Assembly (NCBI GenBank): GCA_025210475.1
Contig: JAOARW010000053.1
Span: 186,001-250,000 of the forward strand
Length of the DNA: 64,000 bases
Reading direction: 5' to 3'
Source: Carboxylicivirga sp.
GTDB taxonomy: Bacteria; Bacteroidota; Bacteroidia; Bacteroidales; Marinilabiliaceae
The notes under the pieces: generated by a model
The model's input: only the letters and a program-made list of their open reading frames with translations
The model's database searches: none
What the model was told of the DNA's origin: nothing
Translations under genes and position numbers: made by a program
Shown here: positions 25,987 through 35,608 of the stretch, piece after piece
Position numbering within the stretch: the stretch's first letter is position 1
Layout of the letters: every line of letters begins with the position of its first letter

Positions 25987-28900
25987 ATGAAACAGTCGTT
26001 ACTTATTCTTACGCTAGCTTTCTGGCTGGTTTTTCAACTAAGTGATGCGCAATACTTTCATTTTAAGCAATATTCCCTCGAGGAAGGTTTGCCGCAGTCG
26101 GAAGTTGCATCCATTGCTGAAGATCAGTTTGGCTATTTGTGGGTAGGTACCAATGGTGGCGGACTGTGTCGCTTTAATGGAAAAGACTTTGAGGTTTTTA
26201 CTAAAAAAGATGGTTTACTCGACAACATTATTCTCGGTATTGTTCATGATCGTAATTACAACCTGTGGGTAGCTACCCCCAAAGGGATTCAGCGATACGA
26301 TGGCATAAATTACACTTCTGTATTAGAGTCGGATACCACCGTTTTTACCGATAATGTAAATTTTTGTGAGTCGCAGGATGGTACAATCTGGTGCCTGGCC
26401 CGAATGATTTCCGGCGAACGGCGACTTCTAAAAATCCGGGATAATCAAATAAGCAATATTTCGGATCAGTTTAAGGATGATCTAAAAGATAAAGGTGTCA
26501 TCTATCGGATTTTTCCCGATGGCAACAACGGTTTGTTATTGGCTACATCAAAGCAGCTGTTGGTGCTAAAGCAAGGTAAAATCGAACCATATGATGACGA
26601 CTTGGTTGCAAAGGGGCAACGGGTACTTCGTTATCCTTTATTTCGTGATCGAAACAAAAATTTATGGTTAACCTTATTTCATGGAGAGGAAAATAATCAA
26701 TTGATTATTCATGTGGATGGTAAGGGCGATAAGGTAATCGACCTGCCTGATGAGTTGGTTGATCAAACCATTTTAAGGGGCTTGCAAGATCGTGAGGGTA
26801 ATTATTGGTTTCTGATTCAAAGTGGCGGTATTGCGAAGTTTCATAAGAAGGACGGGTGGCAGGTTTTTAACAAGGATAACGGTTTACCTATTAATATGGT
26901 CGCCAAGATTCATCAGGATTCTGAAGGTAATATTTGGTTAGGTACACTTGGGGGAGGACTTGTCAGATACAGTGGAAACTTGTTTTTGTCGATCAACCGA
27001 AGCAATGGCCTTACCGATGATATGATCCGTTCCATTTACCAGGATTCGAACGGCACTTATTACTTTGCCGATGGAGAAGGTGGCTTTAGTACACTCAAAG
27101 ATAAGAAGATCAATACCTACCCGCATGAGGATTTACCTGATCTAAGAGCGATCAAAGAGTTTTATGAGCTAGAGTCAGGGAAAATATTATTGGCCACGGT
27201 GAATGGTTTATGGGAGTTTGATGGCAAAAAGGTGGTCGCAGTCAATGAAAAATTTGGTTGGAAAAAATACCTGCCTATAAGCGATATTGTGGTTCAAAAG
27301 GACACTTTCTTTTTCTCAACTTATAATTTTGGATTAATAAAAAGCCATAAAGGTCAGGCCACTTTTTACAATAGTTATAATTCCGAAATGCAGGATAACA
27401 CCATCTTTCATGTATTATCGGATAGTAAAGATCGGCTTTGGCTTTCCACCAGTCGTGGAATAACACTTTATAACAAAGGTTCTTTTAGGGCCTTTCTGGA
27501 GGGGCAGGAAATTAATTCATCTTACATTTTGCAAAGTGCAGAAGATAAGGTTGGCAATATTTGGTTTGCAACTTTTACCGATGGATTAATCCGTTACGAT
27601 GGTAAAAACTGGATGTCATTTGATATGAGTAATGATCTATCCGGTGATAATATCTATTCTATTATAGCTGATGCCGATGGCAATGTTTTTGCCGGAGCGC
27701 AAAACGGTATTGATAAACTATCCATTTCATCTACAGGCGACGTACGAAATGTCACGCATTTCGATAAACATGACGGTTTTGTGGGCATTGAAAATAATGG
27801 AACGGCTAATTTTATTGATAAAGACGGTCATTTGTGGTTCGGTACCATAAAGGGTGCCATGCGTTATAACCCCATGGAGAAGCGAACCAACTTTTTGGCA
27901 CCGAGCATTTACATTCGGGATATTGAATTATCATACAAACGTCCTGATTGGGAAGAGGACGCCTATAAATCCTTATACGATTCAATTGTTCCGTGGTTTA
28001 ATATCCCGGATCACCTGTCGCTCTCGAGTAAGGAAAACAATATTAGCTTTAAGTTCGACGCTATTTCTTACTCAGTTCCTGAAAAAATTAAATACCGTTG
28101 GCGATTAGAGCCATTGGAAACGGAGTGGGTTGAAGGTTATTCAAACACTGTTTCCTACCCATCCTTGCCATCAGGTGAATATACTTTTCGAGTGAGTGCA
28201 GCCAATAATAACGACATCTGGAACGATGAAGGGGCTATTTATCAGTTTAGTATCCATCCCGAATGGTATCGTACAACTGTTTTCAGAGCTTTGATAATTA
28301 TTTTGATTTTAGGCTTACTTGGCTCGTTTATTATTTCGTGGCAGCAACGCACCAAGACCATGCGTTTTGAATTGGAAACATTAATTTCATCCAAAACTAA
28401 AGAAATTAATGAACAGAAAAAGGAAATATCTGAGCAAAATGAGGCATTGCGCCGTCAGAATGTTAAGATAGAACGACAGGCCAAATCCATTTCCAATTCA
28501 TTGACCGACCTTGAAAAGCTTACCGAAATAGGAAAAATATTAACGGCTAACTTGTCGACCGATAACATCTTTAATCTGGTTTATAAAGCAACCAGCAAGG
28601 TGATGGATACTTACCTGTTTGGTGTTGGCTTATTTGTGCAGGAAACCAATTCGCTTGATTTTAATAATGTTATATTGAATGGTGAGCGCATACCTTTTAT
28701 GACTTTCCCTCTTGATGATCAAGAAAGGTTATCAATTCATAGTTTGATTAATGACAAAGAGGTATTTATAGGTGATTTTGACACAGAATACAAAAACTAC
28801 GTTCAGGAAATAAGACCAGTTCCTGGTGATATAAACAGTCAATCAATTATCTACATTCCGCTTAAGGTAAATGCCGCACCTTTCGGAGTAATAACTGTAC

Positions 28901-29775
28901 AAAGTGCCGAAAAGAAAGCTTACAGTTCTTATCATCTGAGCTTTATGCGGAATATAAGCATGTACACAAGTATTGCACTTGAGAATGCCAAAGCTTTTAC
29001 TCAGCTGGAGGAACAAAGGCATTCGCTCGAAGAAGTTAACAAAAGTGCTTTTGAGCAGAATCAATTGATACTAAAGCAACAGGCCGATGTAGATCGACTT
29101 TATCAGGAGAATGATCATTTGATAGCCTTATTTACGCAAGAGGTTAACCGTCCGATTACCTCATCTGTATCATTAATTAATAGCATCAAAAATGAAGATA
29201 ACATTGATGAGAATGAGAAGGATGAAGCCTTGCAATATGTGTTTGACGCACTGTGGCAGATAAAAGAAATGGTCAATCAGGTGACTGAGATTAAGCGCCT
29301 TGAATCAAATTCTTTTGCCGTTAATATCACAGAGTTTTCGGCTTTAGCCTTAATGAAGGAAGTTGTGGCACAATATACAGTGCAACTTGAGGATAAAGAA
29401 ATTGCTGTGAATTGGGAGGCTGACGAAGAAATAATTAAAACGGATTATACTTTGTTGGAAAAGATTATTTCCAACCTACTGTCCAATGCCATTAAGTTTT
29501 CACCATTGGTTTCTCAAATTACATTTTCTTTAATTAAATCCGATGAGCAGGTAAGTATTAGTATCAGTGATGAAGGGCCTGGAATTGAAGAAGAAAGCAT
29601 CCCGAATCTGTTTACCAAATACAAGAAATTCGAACCATCTGACAAAAAATCAGTCCCTTCGACTGGCTTAGGCCTTTACATCGTGAAGCGTTATATTGAC
29701 AGCTTGAATGGCACAATAGAATGCAATAGCAAGCTTGGAGAAGGCACTACTTTTAGTATTCATCTGCCTCTATAA
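25987..29775 (+). CDS. Reg_prop/Y_Y_Y sensor kinase-like protein lacking the phospho-acceptor His
   Basis: A 1262-residue membrane sensor. Seen: signal peptide (ends SDAQYF), two beta-propellers of Reg_prop repeats (about 25-640, e.g. DQFGYLWVGTNGGGLCRFNG), a Y_Y_Y domain (about 690-755), one membrane helix (765-785), a coiled coil, a GAF domain (about 845-1000), a HisKA-like helix pair and an HATPase domain (N-box LLSNAIKF, DEGPGIEEE, TGLGLYIVKRYI). The H-box reads FTQEVNRP, with Gln1051 (codon CAA, 29137-29139) where His is expected. No receiver or DNA-binding domain follows, so it is not a classical hybrid. It may signal without autophosphorylation. Confidence 0.88.
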   Translation: MKQSLLILTLAFWLVFQLSDAQYFHFKQYSLEEGLPQSEVASIAEDQFGYLWVGTNGGGLCRFNGKDFEVFTKKDGLLDNIILGIVHDRNYNLWVATPKGIQRYDGINYTSVLESDTTVFTDNVNFCESQDGTIWCLARMISGERRLLKIRDNQISNISDQFKDDLKDKGVIYRIFPDGNNGLLLATSKQLLVLKQGKIEPYDDDLVAKGQRVLRYPLFRDRNKNLWLTLFHGEENNQLIIHVDGKGDKVIDLPDELVDQTILRGLQDREGNYWFLIQSGGIAKFHKKDGWQVFNKDNGLPINMVAKIHQDSEGNIWLGTLGGGLVRYSGNLFLSINRSNGLTDDMIRSIYQDSNGTYYFADGEGGFSTLKDKKINTYPHEDLPDLRAIKEFYELESGKILLATVNGLWEFDGKKVVAVNEKFGWKKYLPISDIVVQKDTFFFSTYNFGLIKSHKGQATFYNSYNSEMQDNTIFHVLSDSKDRLWLSTSRGITLYNKGSFRAFLEGQEINSSYILQSAEDKVGNIWFATFTDGLIRYDGKNWMSFDMSNDLSGDNIYSIIADADGNVFAGAQNGIDKLSISSTGDVRNVTHFDKHDGFVGIENNGTANFIDKDGHLWFGTIKGAMRYNPMEKRTNFLAPSIYIRDIELSYKRPDWEEDAYKSLYDSIVPWFNIPDHLSLSSKENNISFKFDAISYSVPEKIKYRWRLEPLETEWVEGYSNTVSYPSLPSGEYTFRVSAANNNDIWNDEGAIYQFSIHPEWYRTTVFRALIIILILGLLGSFIISWQQRTKTMRFELETLISSKTKEINEQKKEISEQNEALRRQNVKIERQAKSISNSLTDLEKLTEIGKILTANLSTDNIFNLVYKATSKVMDTYLFGVGLFVQETNSLDFNNVILNGERIPFMTFPLDDQERLSIHSLINDKEVFIGDFDTEYKNYVQEIRPVPGDINSQSIIYIPLKVNAAPFGVITVQSAEKKAYSSYHLSFMRNISMYTSIALENAKAFTQLEEQRHSLEEVNKSAFEQNQLILKQQADVDRLYQENDHLIALFTQEVNRPITSSVSLINSIKNEDNIDENEKDEALQYVFDALWQIKEMVNQVTEIKRLESNSFAVNITEFSALALMKEVVAQYTVQLEDKEIAVNWEADEEIIKTDYTLLEKIISNLLSNAIKFSPLVSQITFSLIKSDEQVSISISDEGPGIEEESIPNLFTKYKKFEPSDKKSVPSTGLGLYIVKRYIDSLNGTIECNSKLGEGTTFSIHLPL

Positions 29776-29824
29776 TAAGATTGGCAACATTTTTGATAGC
29801 ATTCCTGTCTAAAATTTGTCAACT

Positions 29825-30517
29825 ATGCTATTAATCATTTTTATCTTTTTTACGGTTTTGAGCTTTATTGTGAGTTCAAGGCTAAAGAGTAAGTTTAAAG
29901 CCTATTCGCAAATTCCAATTAATTTTGGAATGTCGGGAAAGGAAGTGGCGGAGAAGATGTTGCGACAGAATGGCCTGATGAATGTTCAAGTTAATTGCGT
30001 GAGGGGTCAACTAAGCGATCATTATAATCCATCGAACCGTACCATCAACCTGAGTCCTGAAGTTTACAATGGACGAAGTGTTGCCTCTGCAGCTGTGGCA
30101 GCCCACGAAACGGGTCATGCCATTCAGCATGCCAATAGTTATGCACCATTACAGTTTCGTTCGGCTCTGGTACCAATTCAGAATGTTAGCGCGAAGATCT
30201 TAAACTTTATGTTTATAGCTTTGTTCTTTGGAGCTTTTGCTTTCCAGTCGATGTTTAGTTTCGACCTGGCAATGCAAATTATTATAATCTGTTATTCTGT
30301 ATTTACCCTTTTTGCATTGGTTACATTGCCTGTAGAAATTGATGCCAGCCGACGTGCATTGGCATGGCTAAATACAGCGGGAATCACCACACAGGATACC
30401 CATGGAAAAGCTAAAGATGCCTTAAAATGGGCGGCTTATACCTATGTGGTAGCAGCTTTATCGGCTTTAGCTAGTTTATTGTATTTTGTTATGATGTTTT
30501 TGGGAAGTCGCGATTAA
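29825..30517 (+). CDS. neutral zinc metallopeptidase, YugP family
   Basis: A 230-residue membrane protease. Start ATG 29825 is preferred to the TTG at 29816. An N-terminal membrane helix (1-18) precedes the zinc site His94-Glu95-His98 in AAHETGHAIQHA; two or three membrane segments follow in the C-terminal half, with the third-ligand region LPVEIDASRRAL. The substrate is unknown. It stands alone, convergent with the RDD gene, with a tandem repeat array between them. Confidence 0.9.
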   Translation: MLLIIFIFFTVLSFIVSSRLKSKFKAYSQIPINFGMSGKEVAEKMLRQNGLMNVQVNCVRGQLSDHYNPSNRTINLSPEVYNGRSVASAAVAAHETGHAIQHANSYAPLQFRSALVPIQNVSAKILNFMFIALFFGAFAFQSMFSFDLAMQIIIICYSVFTLFALVTLPVEIDASRRALAWLNTAGITTQDTHGKAKDALKWAAYTYVVAALSALASLLYFVMMFLGSRD

Positions 30518-30570
30518 TTAAATACTGCCAAACAATGCACGAATCAGTGTGGTCTAAATCGCTACATCGA

Positions 30571-30899
30571 TCAAATGTCTTTTAGTGAAGTGAATGACTT
30601 TAAAAATTAACAGGGAATGCATTCACTTTACTGAAAACCTTCAACAATAGCTTAGGCATTGCATGCAGTGGACTGCAAGCCATGAAAATTCATCAGGGAA
30701 GCTTTTCTGTGGAGTGAGTGGCTAAAACAATTGGCAGGGAAAGCATTCAGTGCAGTGAAAGGCTCCAACAACAGTTTGGGCAGTGTATGCAGACGACTGC
30801 ATGCCATTAAAATCCATCAGGGAAGCTTTTCAGTGAACTGCAAGACCTAAAAATTGGAAAGGCGTTCTTCTGTCCAATGAAAGACTCCACTGACAAGTT
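30571..30899. repeat. degenerate tandem array, eight units of about 41 bp
   Basis: Units start at 30571, 30611, 30651, 30694, 30735, 30777, 30818 and 30858 (40-43 bp each). Consensus elements are CAGGGAA, then TTCAGTG, then TGAAxG and CTxxAACAATT. A higher-order 124-bp period (units 2-4 resemble units 5-7) shows that three-unit blocks were duplicated. The unit length is not a multiple of 3 and stops are frequent, so it is noncoding. It fills nearly the whole gap between two convergent genes (30518-30959). Confidence 0.8.
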
Positions 30900-30959
30900 A
30901 TTTAGTCTTTTCGTAACTTTTTTTTGACGGCGATTTTTCCTAAAGAAATGCGATCTGTC

Positions 30960-31691
30960 TTATTGATTATAGTAATTGTAATCTTTCAGCACCGTGTTTA
31001 AAAATTCCTTCGAAGGCTGTTCTGATTTTATTTTCATCTTCTTAATTACCACCTCTTTGGTTTTCAGTACCAATGGGTGAGGCGCTCCTATATTGCTATA
31101 CTGAGTATCTTTCGACGCCATTAATAGGACTTCTTTTATGGTTTGTAAGTCATTATCCGAAAGCAAACTTACTTCGGGGTATTTAGGCTGATAACCTTCT
31201 TCCAGTTCTACAAATGCGGTAGCGGTTAAGCTTCCTTTTGGCATAATTTTCAAAACCGTCGTTTTGGCAACAATGTCACCTACACGTTGGCCTTTACCAC
31301 CAATGATTACCGTTAGAAAGCCCACCAATGTACCACCAATTGGCAGGTTAAAATCAACCAGGCGAAACAGCCAGCGAATAAAACAATCGATAAAGCGGAG
31401 TTCGCTACCGTCAATTTTAATAGCCCTTATTTTCATGGCCATCTTACCAAAGCTTTGCCCATTTAAAAAGGCCTCACACAGCAAATGATAAAAGATAATG
31501 GGAAGAAAGAAGAAAGCAATCCACCAATCCATCTGATCTTCAAAAATTGAAAATAGAGTAAACATTACGATGATCATATAAACAACCTGAATGATGCCAT
31601 CGATAATATAGGCAAATATACGATCGCCAACACTGGCAAGTTGATAGTCAATGTTTACATTCTGGGTGGTAGAAATACTTAAATTATCCAT
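30960..31691 (-). CDS. RDD family membrane protein
   Basis: A 243-residue protein with the RDD domain: SVGDRIFAYIIDGIIQ opens the first helix (the R and D give the family name), a second helix lies near 50-70, and GQSFGKMAMKIRAIKIDG precedes a third. The C-terminal 90 residues are soluble. Function is unknown; some RDD proteins act as Na+/H+ antiporters. It is divergent from the SpoIIM-like gene (110-bp gap), an arrangement seen in the MoxR cluster of many Bacteroidota. Confidence 0.85.
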   Translation of the reverse strand: MDNLSISTTQNVNIDYQLASVGDRIFAYIIDGIIQVVYMIIVMFTLFSIFEDQMDWWIAFFFLPIIFYHLLCEAFLNGQSFGKMAMKIRAIKIDGSELRFIDCFIRWLFRLVDFNLPIGGTLVGFLTVIIGGKGQRVGDIVAKTTVLKIMPKGSLTATAFVELEEGYQPKYPEVSLLSDNDLQTIKEVLLMASKDTQYSNIGAPHPLVLKTKEVVIKKMKIKSEQPSKEFLNTVLKDYNYYNQ

Positions 31692-31801
31692 AAAACCTGT
31701 GCGAATTGATAAGAATAGAAAATTGTTAGATCAAAAGTAGTAAAATATGTTTTTTATGTGCAGAAAAATTCATTTATTCGCAATGCTCATCTACCTGCCC
31801 A

Positions 31802-32770
31802 ATGAAGGAGATTACATTTATCAACCGAAATAGAAAACGCTGGGAGCAATTCGAACAGCAGCTTAAGAAGCCTTCGAGAATTAATCCCGATAGTTTGGCC
31901 GATCAATTCATTCAGTTAACGGATGATTTGGCGTATGCCCGTACTTTTTATCCCGGTACTCACACTTTAACGTACCTCAATAGCCTTTCTCAAAAGACGC
32001 ATCAGGAAATTTATCGTAATAAGAGAGAAAAGGGCAGTCGTATTCCCCGGTTTTTTATCACAGAGCTTCCTTTGGTATTGCATTCGGCAAAACCTTATTT
32101 TTTAATAGCGTTTATTGTATTTATGGCAGCCTGGGCACTGGGCGTTGCTTCATCCTTGGCTGATATTGAATTTGTTCGCACCATACTGGGCGATGCTTAT
32201 GTAAATATGACCCTTGATAATATTGAGAAAGGCGACCCAATGGCCGTTTATGGTGAAATGGGTGAGTTGCCAATGGCATATGCCATTATTTTCAATAATG
32301 TATTTGTCTCCTGGAAAATATTTATTTATGGCTTTCTAACGCCAATTGGTACCATTTATGGTTTGTTTCAAAATGGGGTTATGGTGGGTGCGTTTCAAAC
32401 ATTTTTCTATCAGAAAAACCTGCTGGGCGTTTCGACCTATGCCATCATGATTCATGGAACTCTGGAATTGTCGGCCATTGTACTGGCGGGAGGGGCAGGA
32501 ATAATGTTTGGCAAATACCTGTTGTTTCCGGGCACCTATCCGCGAAAAGAGTCATTTGTATATGGAGCTGTTAAAGGTATTAAAGTAATGATTCCCATTA
32601 CCATTGTTTTTTTTATGGCTGGTTTACTCGAAAGTTTTGTAACCCGTCATTATCAGAGCATTGATAATGGACTCAATATATTCATTATTACGATCTCACT
32701 GGTCATAATCTTGTGGTACTTCCTGATTTACCCGAGCATCGTATATAAAAAATTTAAAAGTCATGAGTGA
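31802..32770 (+). CDS. SpoIIM-like (stage II sporulation protein M family) membrane protein
   Basis: A 322-residue protein of the SpoIIM/DUF95 family. A soluble N-terminal region (1-95, NRNRKRWEQFEQQLKK) is followed by about five membrane helices. Characteristic segments are NNVFVSWKIFIYGFLTPIGT and HGTLELSAIVLAGGAG. In non-sporulating bacteria its role is unknown but it co-occurs with MoxR and DUF58 genes, as here. It overlaps the next gene by 8 bp. Confidence 0.88.
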   Translation: MKEITFINRNRKRWEQFEQQLKKPSRINPDSLADQFIQLTDDLAYARTFYPGTHTLTYLNSLSQKTHQEIYRNKREKGSRIPRFFITELPLVLHSAKPYFLIAFIVFMAAWALGVASSLADIEFVRTILGDAYVNMTLDNIEKGDPMAVYGEMGELPMAYAIIFNNVFVSWKIFIYGFLTPIGTIYGLFQNGVMVGAFQTFFYQKNLLGVSTYAIMIHGTLELSAIVLAGGAGIMFGKYLLFPGTYPRKESFVYGAVKGIKVMIPITIVFFMAGLLESFVTRHYQSIDNGLNIFIITISLVIILWYFLIYPSIVYKKFKSHE

Positions 32771-33650
32771 ATTTAAATTTGCAGAACGCAGAGACTTTAG
32801 TGGTGTTATCAACGGGGCATTTTCTTTTTTCAAGCAAGAGGGATTAATGTTTTCAAAAGCCTTGTTAACTTATACCGGCATACCCATGCTAATAATTATT
32901 GCTGCCATTATTCACACAGCTTATCGAGCTATGAATGGTGCATTTGCCGGTTTAGCTGATTCGCCGGATCCGGGTACAATCTTTTCCCTGGTGCTGCCCA
33001 TCATTGTAATTGTTTTCCTGGCAATTATTCTGCAAATAATGGTAATGGCCATTTCCTATGGTTATATAAAAGTCTATCATGAAAAAGGAAAGGGAAATTT
33101 TCCTATTTCAGAAGTTGGTCGACAAATTGTTGGTAACTTTTTTCCAATTATTGGTTATACCATTGTTACTTCAATTCTGATTATGGCTGGTTTGGTTTTA
33201 TTTATTTTGCCGGGCATCTATTTTTCAATTATTCTAAGCCTGATTTTTCCAATCATGTTTATTGAAGACAAAGGATTGGGACGAAATTTTAACCGTTGTT
33301 TCCAGGTAATAAAAGATAACTGGTGGATTACCTTCGCAATTCTTATTGTTGCATCGATAATAATTGGAATTGTAAGTAGTATAATAAGTGTTCCTCTTCA
33401 GGTTTATGTGCAAATTAAGATTCCAATCATAGCTCAGTCAGGTAACTGGGAACAATTAAACATTCCGTTTATAATGATCTCGTATATTTTACTTATCGTT
33501 TTAAGTACTTATTTAAGGTCATTTGTGTATGTGGTTACAGGTTTACAATATTTTAGCCTAAGCGAGAAGGATGGTTCAACAACAATTATGGATCGAATTA
33601 ACCAAATTGGAAGTGAAGATGCCAACAACCTTAATTCTGATCAAAAGTAG
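32763..33650 (+). CDS. polytopic membrane protein of the MoxR cluster
   Basis: A 295-residue protein with about six hydrophobic segments (e.g. LVLFILPGIYFSIILSLIFP and ITFAILIVASIIIGIV), typical of the glycerophosphodiesterase-associated membrane-domain/DUF7544-like proteins adjacent to SpoIIM genes. There are no enzyme motifs. It overlaps the SpoIIM-like gene and lies 2 bp before the next one, so translation is coupled. Function unknown. Confidence 0.72.
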   Translation: MSEFKFAERRDFSGVINGAFSFFKQEGLMFSKALLTYTGIPMLIIIAAIIHTAYRAMNGAFAGLADSPDPGTIFSLVLPIIVIVFLAIILQIMVMAISYGYIKVYHEKGKGNFPISEVGRQIVGNFFPIIGYTIVTSILIMAGLVLFILPGIYFSIILSLIFPIMFIEDKGLGRNFNRCFQVIKDNWWITFAILIVASIIIGIVSSIISVPLQVYVQIKIPIIAQSGNWEQLNIPFIMISYILLIVLSTYLRSFVYVVTGLQYFSLSEKDGSTTIMDRINQIGSEDANNLNSDQK

Positions 33651-33652
33651 TT

Positions 33653-34375
33653 GTGAAGTTTACTAAATACCTGATATTATTTTGTTTTATGTGCCTTGGT
33701 GTTCATGCCTTGGCACAGCCAGACAGTACCTATACGCAGGTTGAAGCCTGGGACAATAGTATCGTTGATTATCGCTGTGCTTCAGCTGATACCATTGCAT
33801 ACTATAAAAGCCTCGAGGAGTATCAATATACCAGCAATACCGAAATTCTTAATTGGTGGCAAGAGCTTGTTAATTGGTTGTTATCCTTTATAAGAATCAG
33901 TGATGGTAGTTTAAGTCTGATAGGCTGGCTTATTCTTCTTATCGCGGTTGCGGTGATTGTTTTTATAATAATTCGCCTGCTCGGTGTTCCGATAAAAGGC
34001 TTATTTGTATTCTCAAAATCAACCAAAGTCACCCAACTTAATTTTGCATTGAGCAATATGGATATTGAATCGGAAGAACTGGAAAAGATGATGAAGGTTT
34101 CTATCCAGAATAAAGCTTACCGTGAAGCCACCCGGGTTCTATTTTTGTTAAGTCTTAGGGCACTGCACAGAAAAAATCATATTGAGTGGAATGCCTTTAA
34201 AACCGATCGGGACTATTATTACGAGGTAAAAAATCAACAGCTGAAGGAGAAATTTCTTTTACTGATTCGCCAATATGAATATGTATGGTTTGGTAAGTTT
34301 GAGTTGAGCGAACCGGAGTTCGAATCCATCAATTCCGATTACAAGCAATTTATCAATCAGATAACGACTAATTAA
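33653..34375 (+). CDS. DUF4129 domain protein, GTG start
   Basis: A 240-residue protein starting with GTG at 33653, 2 bp after the previous stop. It has a signal peptide (ends VHALAQPD), a periplasmic region, one membrane helix (about 85-105) and a C-terminal cytoplasmic DUF4129 helix bundle (EATRVLFLLSLRALHRKN, YEYVWFGKFELSEPEFE). In MoxR/DUF58 clusters DUF4129 proteins are thought to be part of a membrane complex; no activity is known. Confidence 0.82.
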   Translation: MKFTKYLILFCFMCLGVHALAQPDSTYTQVEAWDNSIVDYRCASADTIAYYKSLEEYQYTSNTEILNWWQELVNWLLSFIRISDGSLSLIGWLILLIAVAVIVFIIIRLLGVPIKGLFVFSKSTKVTQLNFALSNMDIESEELEKMMKVSIQNKAYREATRVLFLLSLRALHRKNHIEWNAFKTDRDYYYEVKNQQLKEKFLLLIRQYEYVWFGKFELSEPEFESINSDYKQFINQITTN

Positions 34376-34383
34376 GGTTATTA

Positions 34384-35598
34384 ATGAAAGGATCATCATC
34401 AAATAAAGTGTTGATAATTGCCATGGTGCTCATTGCCTTAATTGTGGTCATGGTGTTGTCAAATTCACCTAAAACCATCGATTGGACGCTAAGTTTTTCC
34501 AAGCAGGATACTAAGCCTTATGGCAGTAAGTTGCTATTCGAACAGCTTAACGAAGTGGTTGACCGAAATAATATTCAAACATCACACGGTACTTTTTTCG
34601 ATTATTTTATTGATGGTGTTGGTAATTCTACCAACCTTATTGTTGTTAATAACTCTTTCCGACCCGATGACGACGATTTGTTTATGGTTGAAGAGTTGTT
34701 GAGGCAGGGAGCCAATATTTTTCTTTCTGCATCCGATTTATCCGATTCCATTAAAAGCATTTTTGACATAGAGTACCGCCAGCATTTTGGTGCAGGAAAG
34801 GTTTTTACCGATTCCGTCAGCTTTAACCTGGCTAACCGTAAGTTGCGAACCCATTTAGGATATTGGTACAAAAAAGGAATTACCAATAACTATTTTACTT
34901 CGTACGACAGTATACGAACAACTGTTTTGGGCATCAACAGCCAGGGTAAAACCAATTTTATTAAGGTAAGGCATAATGAAGGGAATATATACATTAACCT
35001 GAATCCGCAGGCTTTTACCAATTATAATATGTTGGTTGATGACAATTATGAATATGCCTTTAAATGTTTGTCTTACTTGCCCAATCAGAAAACAATCTGG
35101 GACGAGCATTACAAGTATAAATATTTAAGTGGTTCAGGTGAAACCGTGCGTACTCGATCCATACTAAGCTTTGTTCTGGATCGAACACCGCTTCGAATGG
35201 CGTGGTATCTGCTTTTGATTGGCATTTTAATTTTCTTCTTTTTTGGTTCGGCCAGACGCCAAAGGGTTGTACCCATTGTAAAGCCTCCGGTTAATAGCAC
35301 CATAAGTTTTATTCAAACCATTGGCCGATTATATTTTAGCCGACGAAATCATTTGGATATTGCCCGCAAGCGTTTTCAATATTTGCAGGAGTTTATTCGT
35401 TCCAAATATTTTATCAACACCTCTGATATCGATGATGAATTGATTCATCAATTGGCTGATAAAACTTCCATCCCTGCCAGGTCTATCAAGCAATTGTTTG
35501 ATATGGGCAATAACCTTAAACGAATGAAGAGCATTAGTGAGGAAGATCTGGAACAATTAAACCGACGCATCGAATTCTTTTATGAACAGTGTAAATAA
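34384..35598 (+). CDS. DUF4350 domain protein
   Basis: A 404-residue protein with an N-terminal membrane helix (8-25), a periplasmic DUF4350 domain (SKQDTKPYGSKLLFEQLNE, LRQGANIFLSASDLSD), a second helix (about 275-292, MAWYLLLIGILIFFFF) and a cytoplasmic C-terminal tail. This matches the usual DUF4350 layout between DUF4129 and MoxR genes. The MoxR gene starts 11 bp later (or overlaps, depending on start choice). Confidence 0.82.
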   Translation: MKGSSSNKVLIIAMVLIALIVVMVLSNSPKTIDWTLSFSKQDTKPYGSKLLFEQLNEVVDRNNIQTSHGTFFDYFIDGVGNSTNLIVVNNSFRPDDDDLFMVEELLRQGANIFLSASDLSDSIKSIFDIEYRQHFGAGKVFTDSVSFNLANRKLRTHLGYWYKKGITNNYFTSYDSIRTTVLGINSQGKTNFIKVRHNEGNIYINLNPQAFTNYNMLVDDNYEYAFKCLSYLPNQKTIWDEHYKYKYLSGSGETVRTRSILSFVLDRTPLRMAWYLLLIGILIFFFFGSARRQRVVPIVKPPVNSTISFIQTIGRLYFSRRNHLDIARKRFQYLQEFIRSKYFINTSDIDDELIHQLADKTSIPARSIKQLFDMGNNLKRMKSISEEDLEQLNRRIEFFYEQCK

Positions 35599-35608
35599 AC
35601 CAATTAAT

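Noticed and set aside
30571..30899. CRISPR array
   Set aside because: Units are degenerate along their whole length, with no constant repeats or unique spacers, and no cas genes are present.
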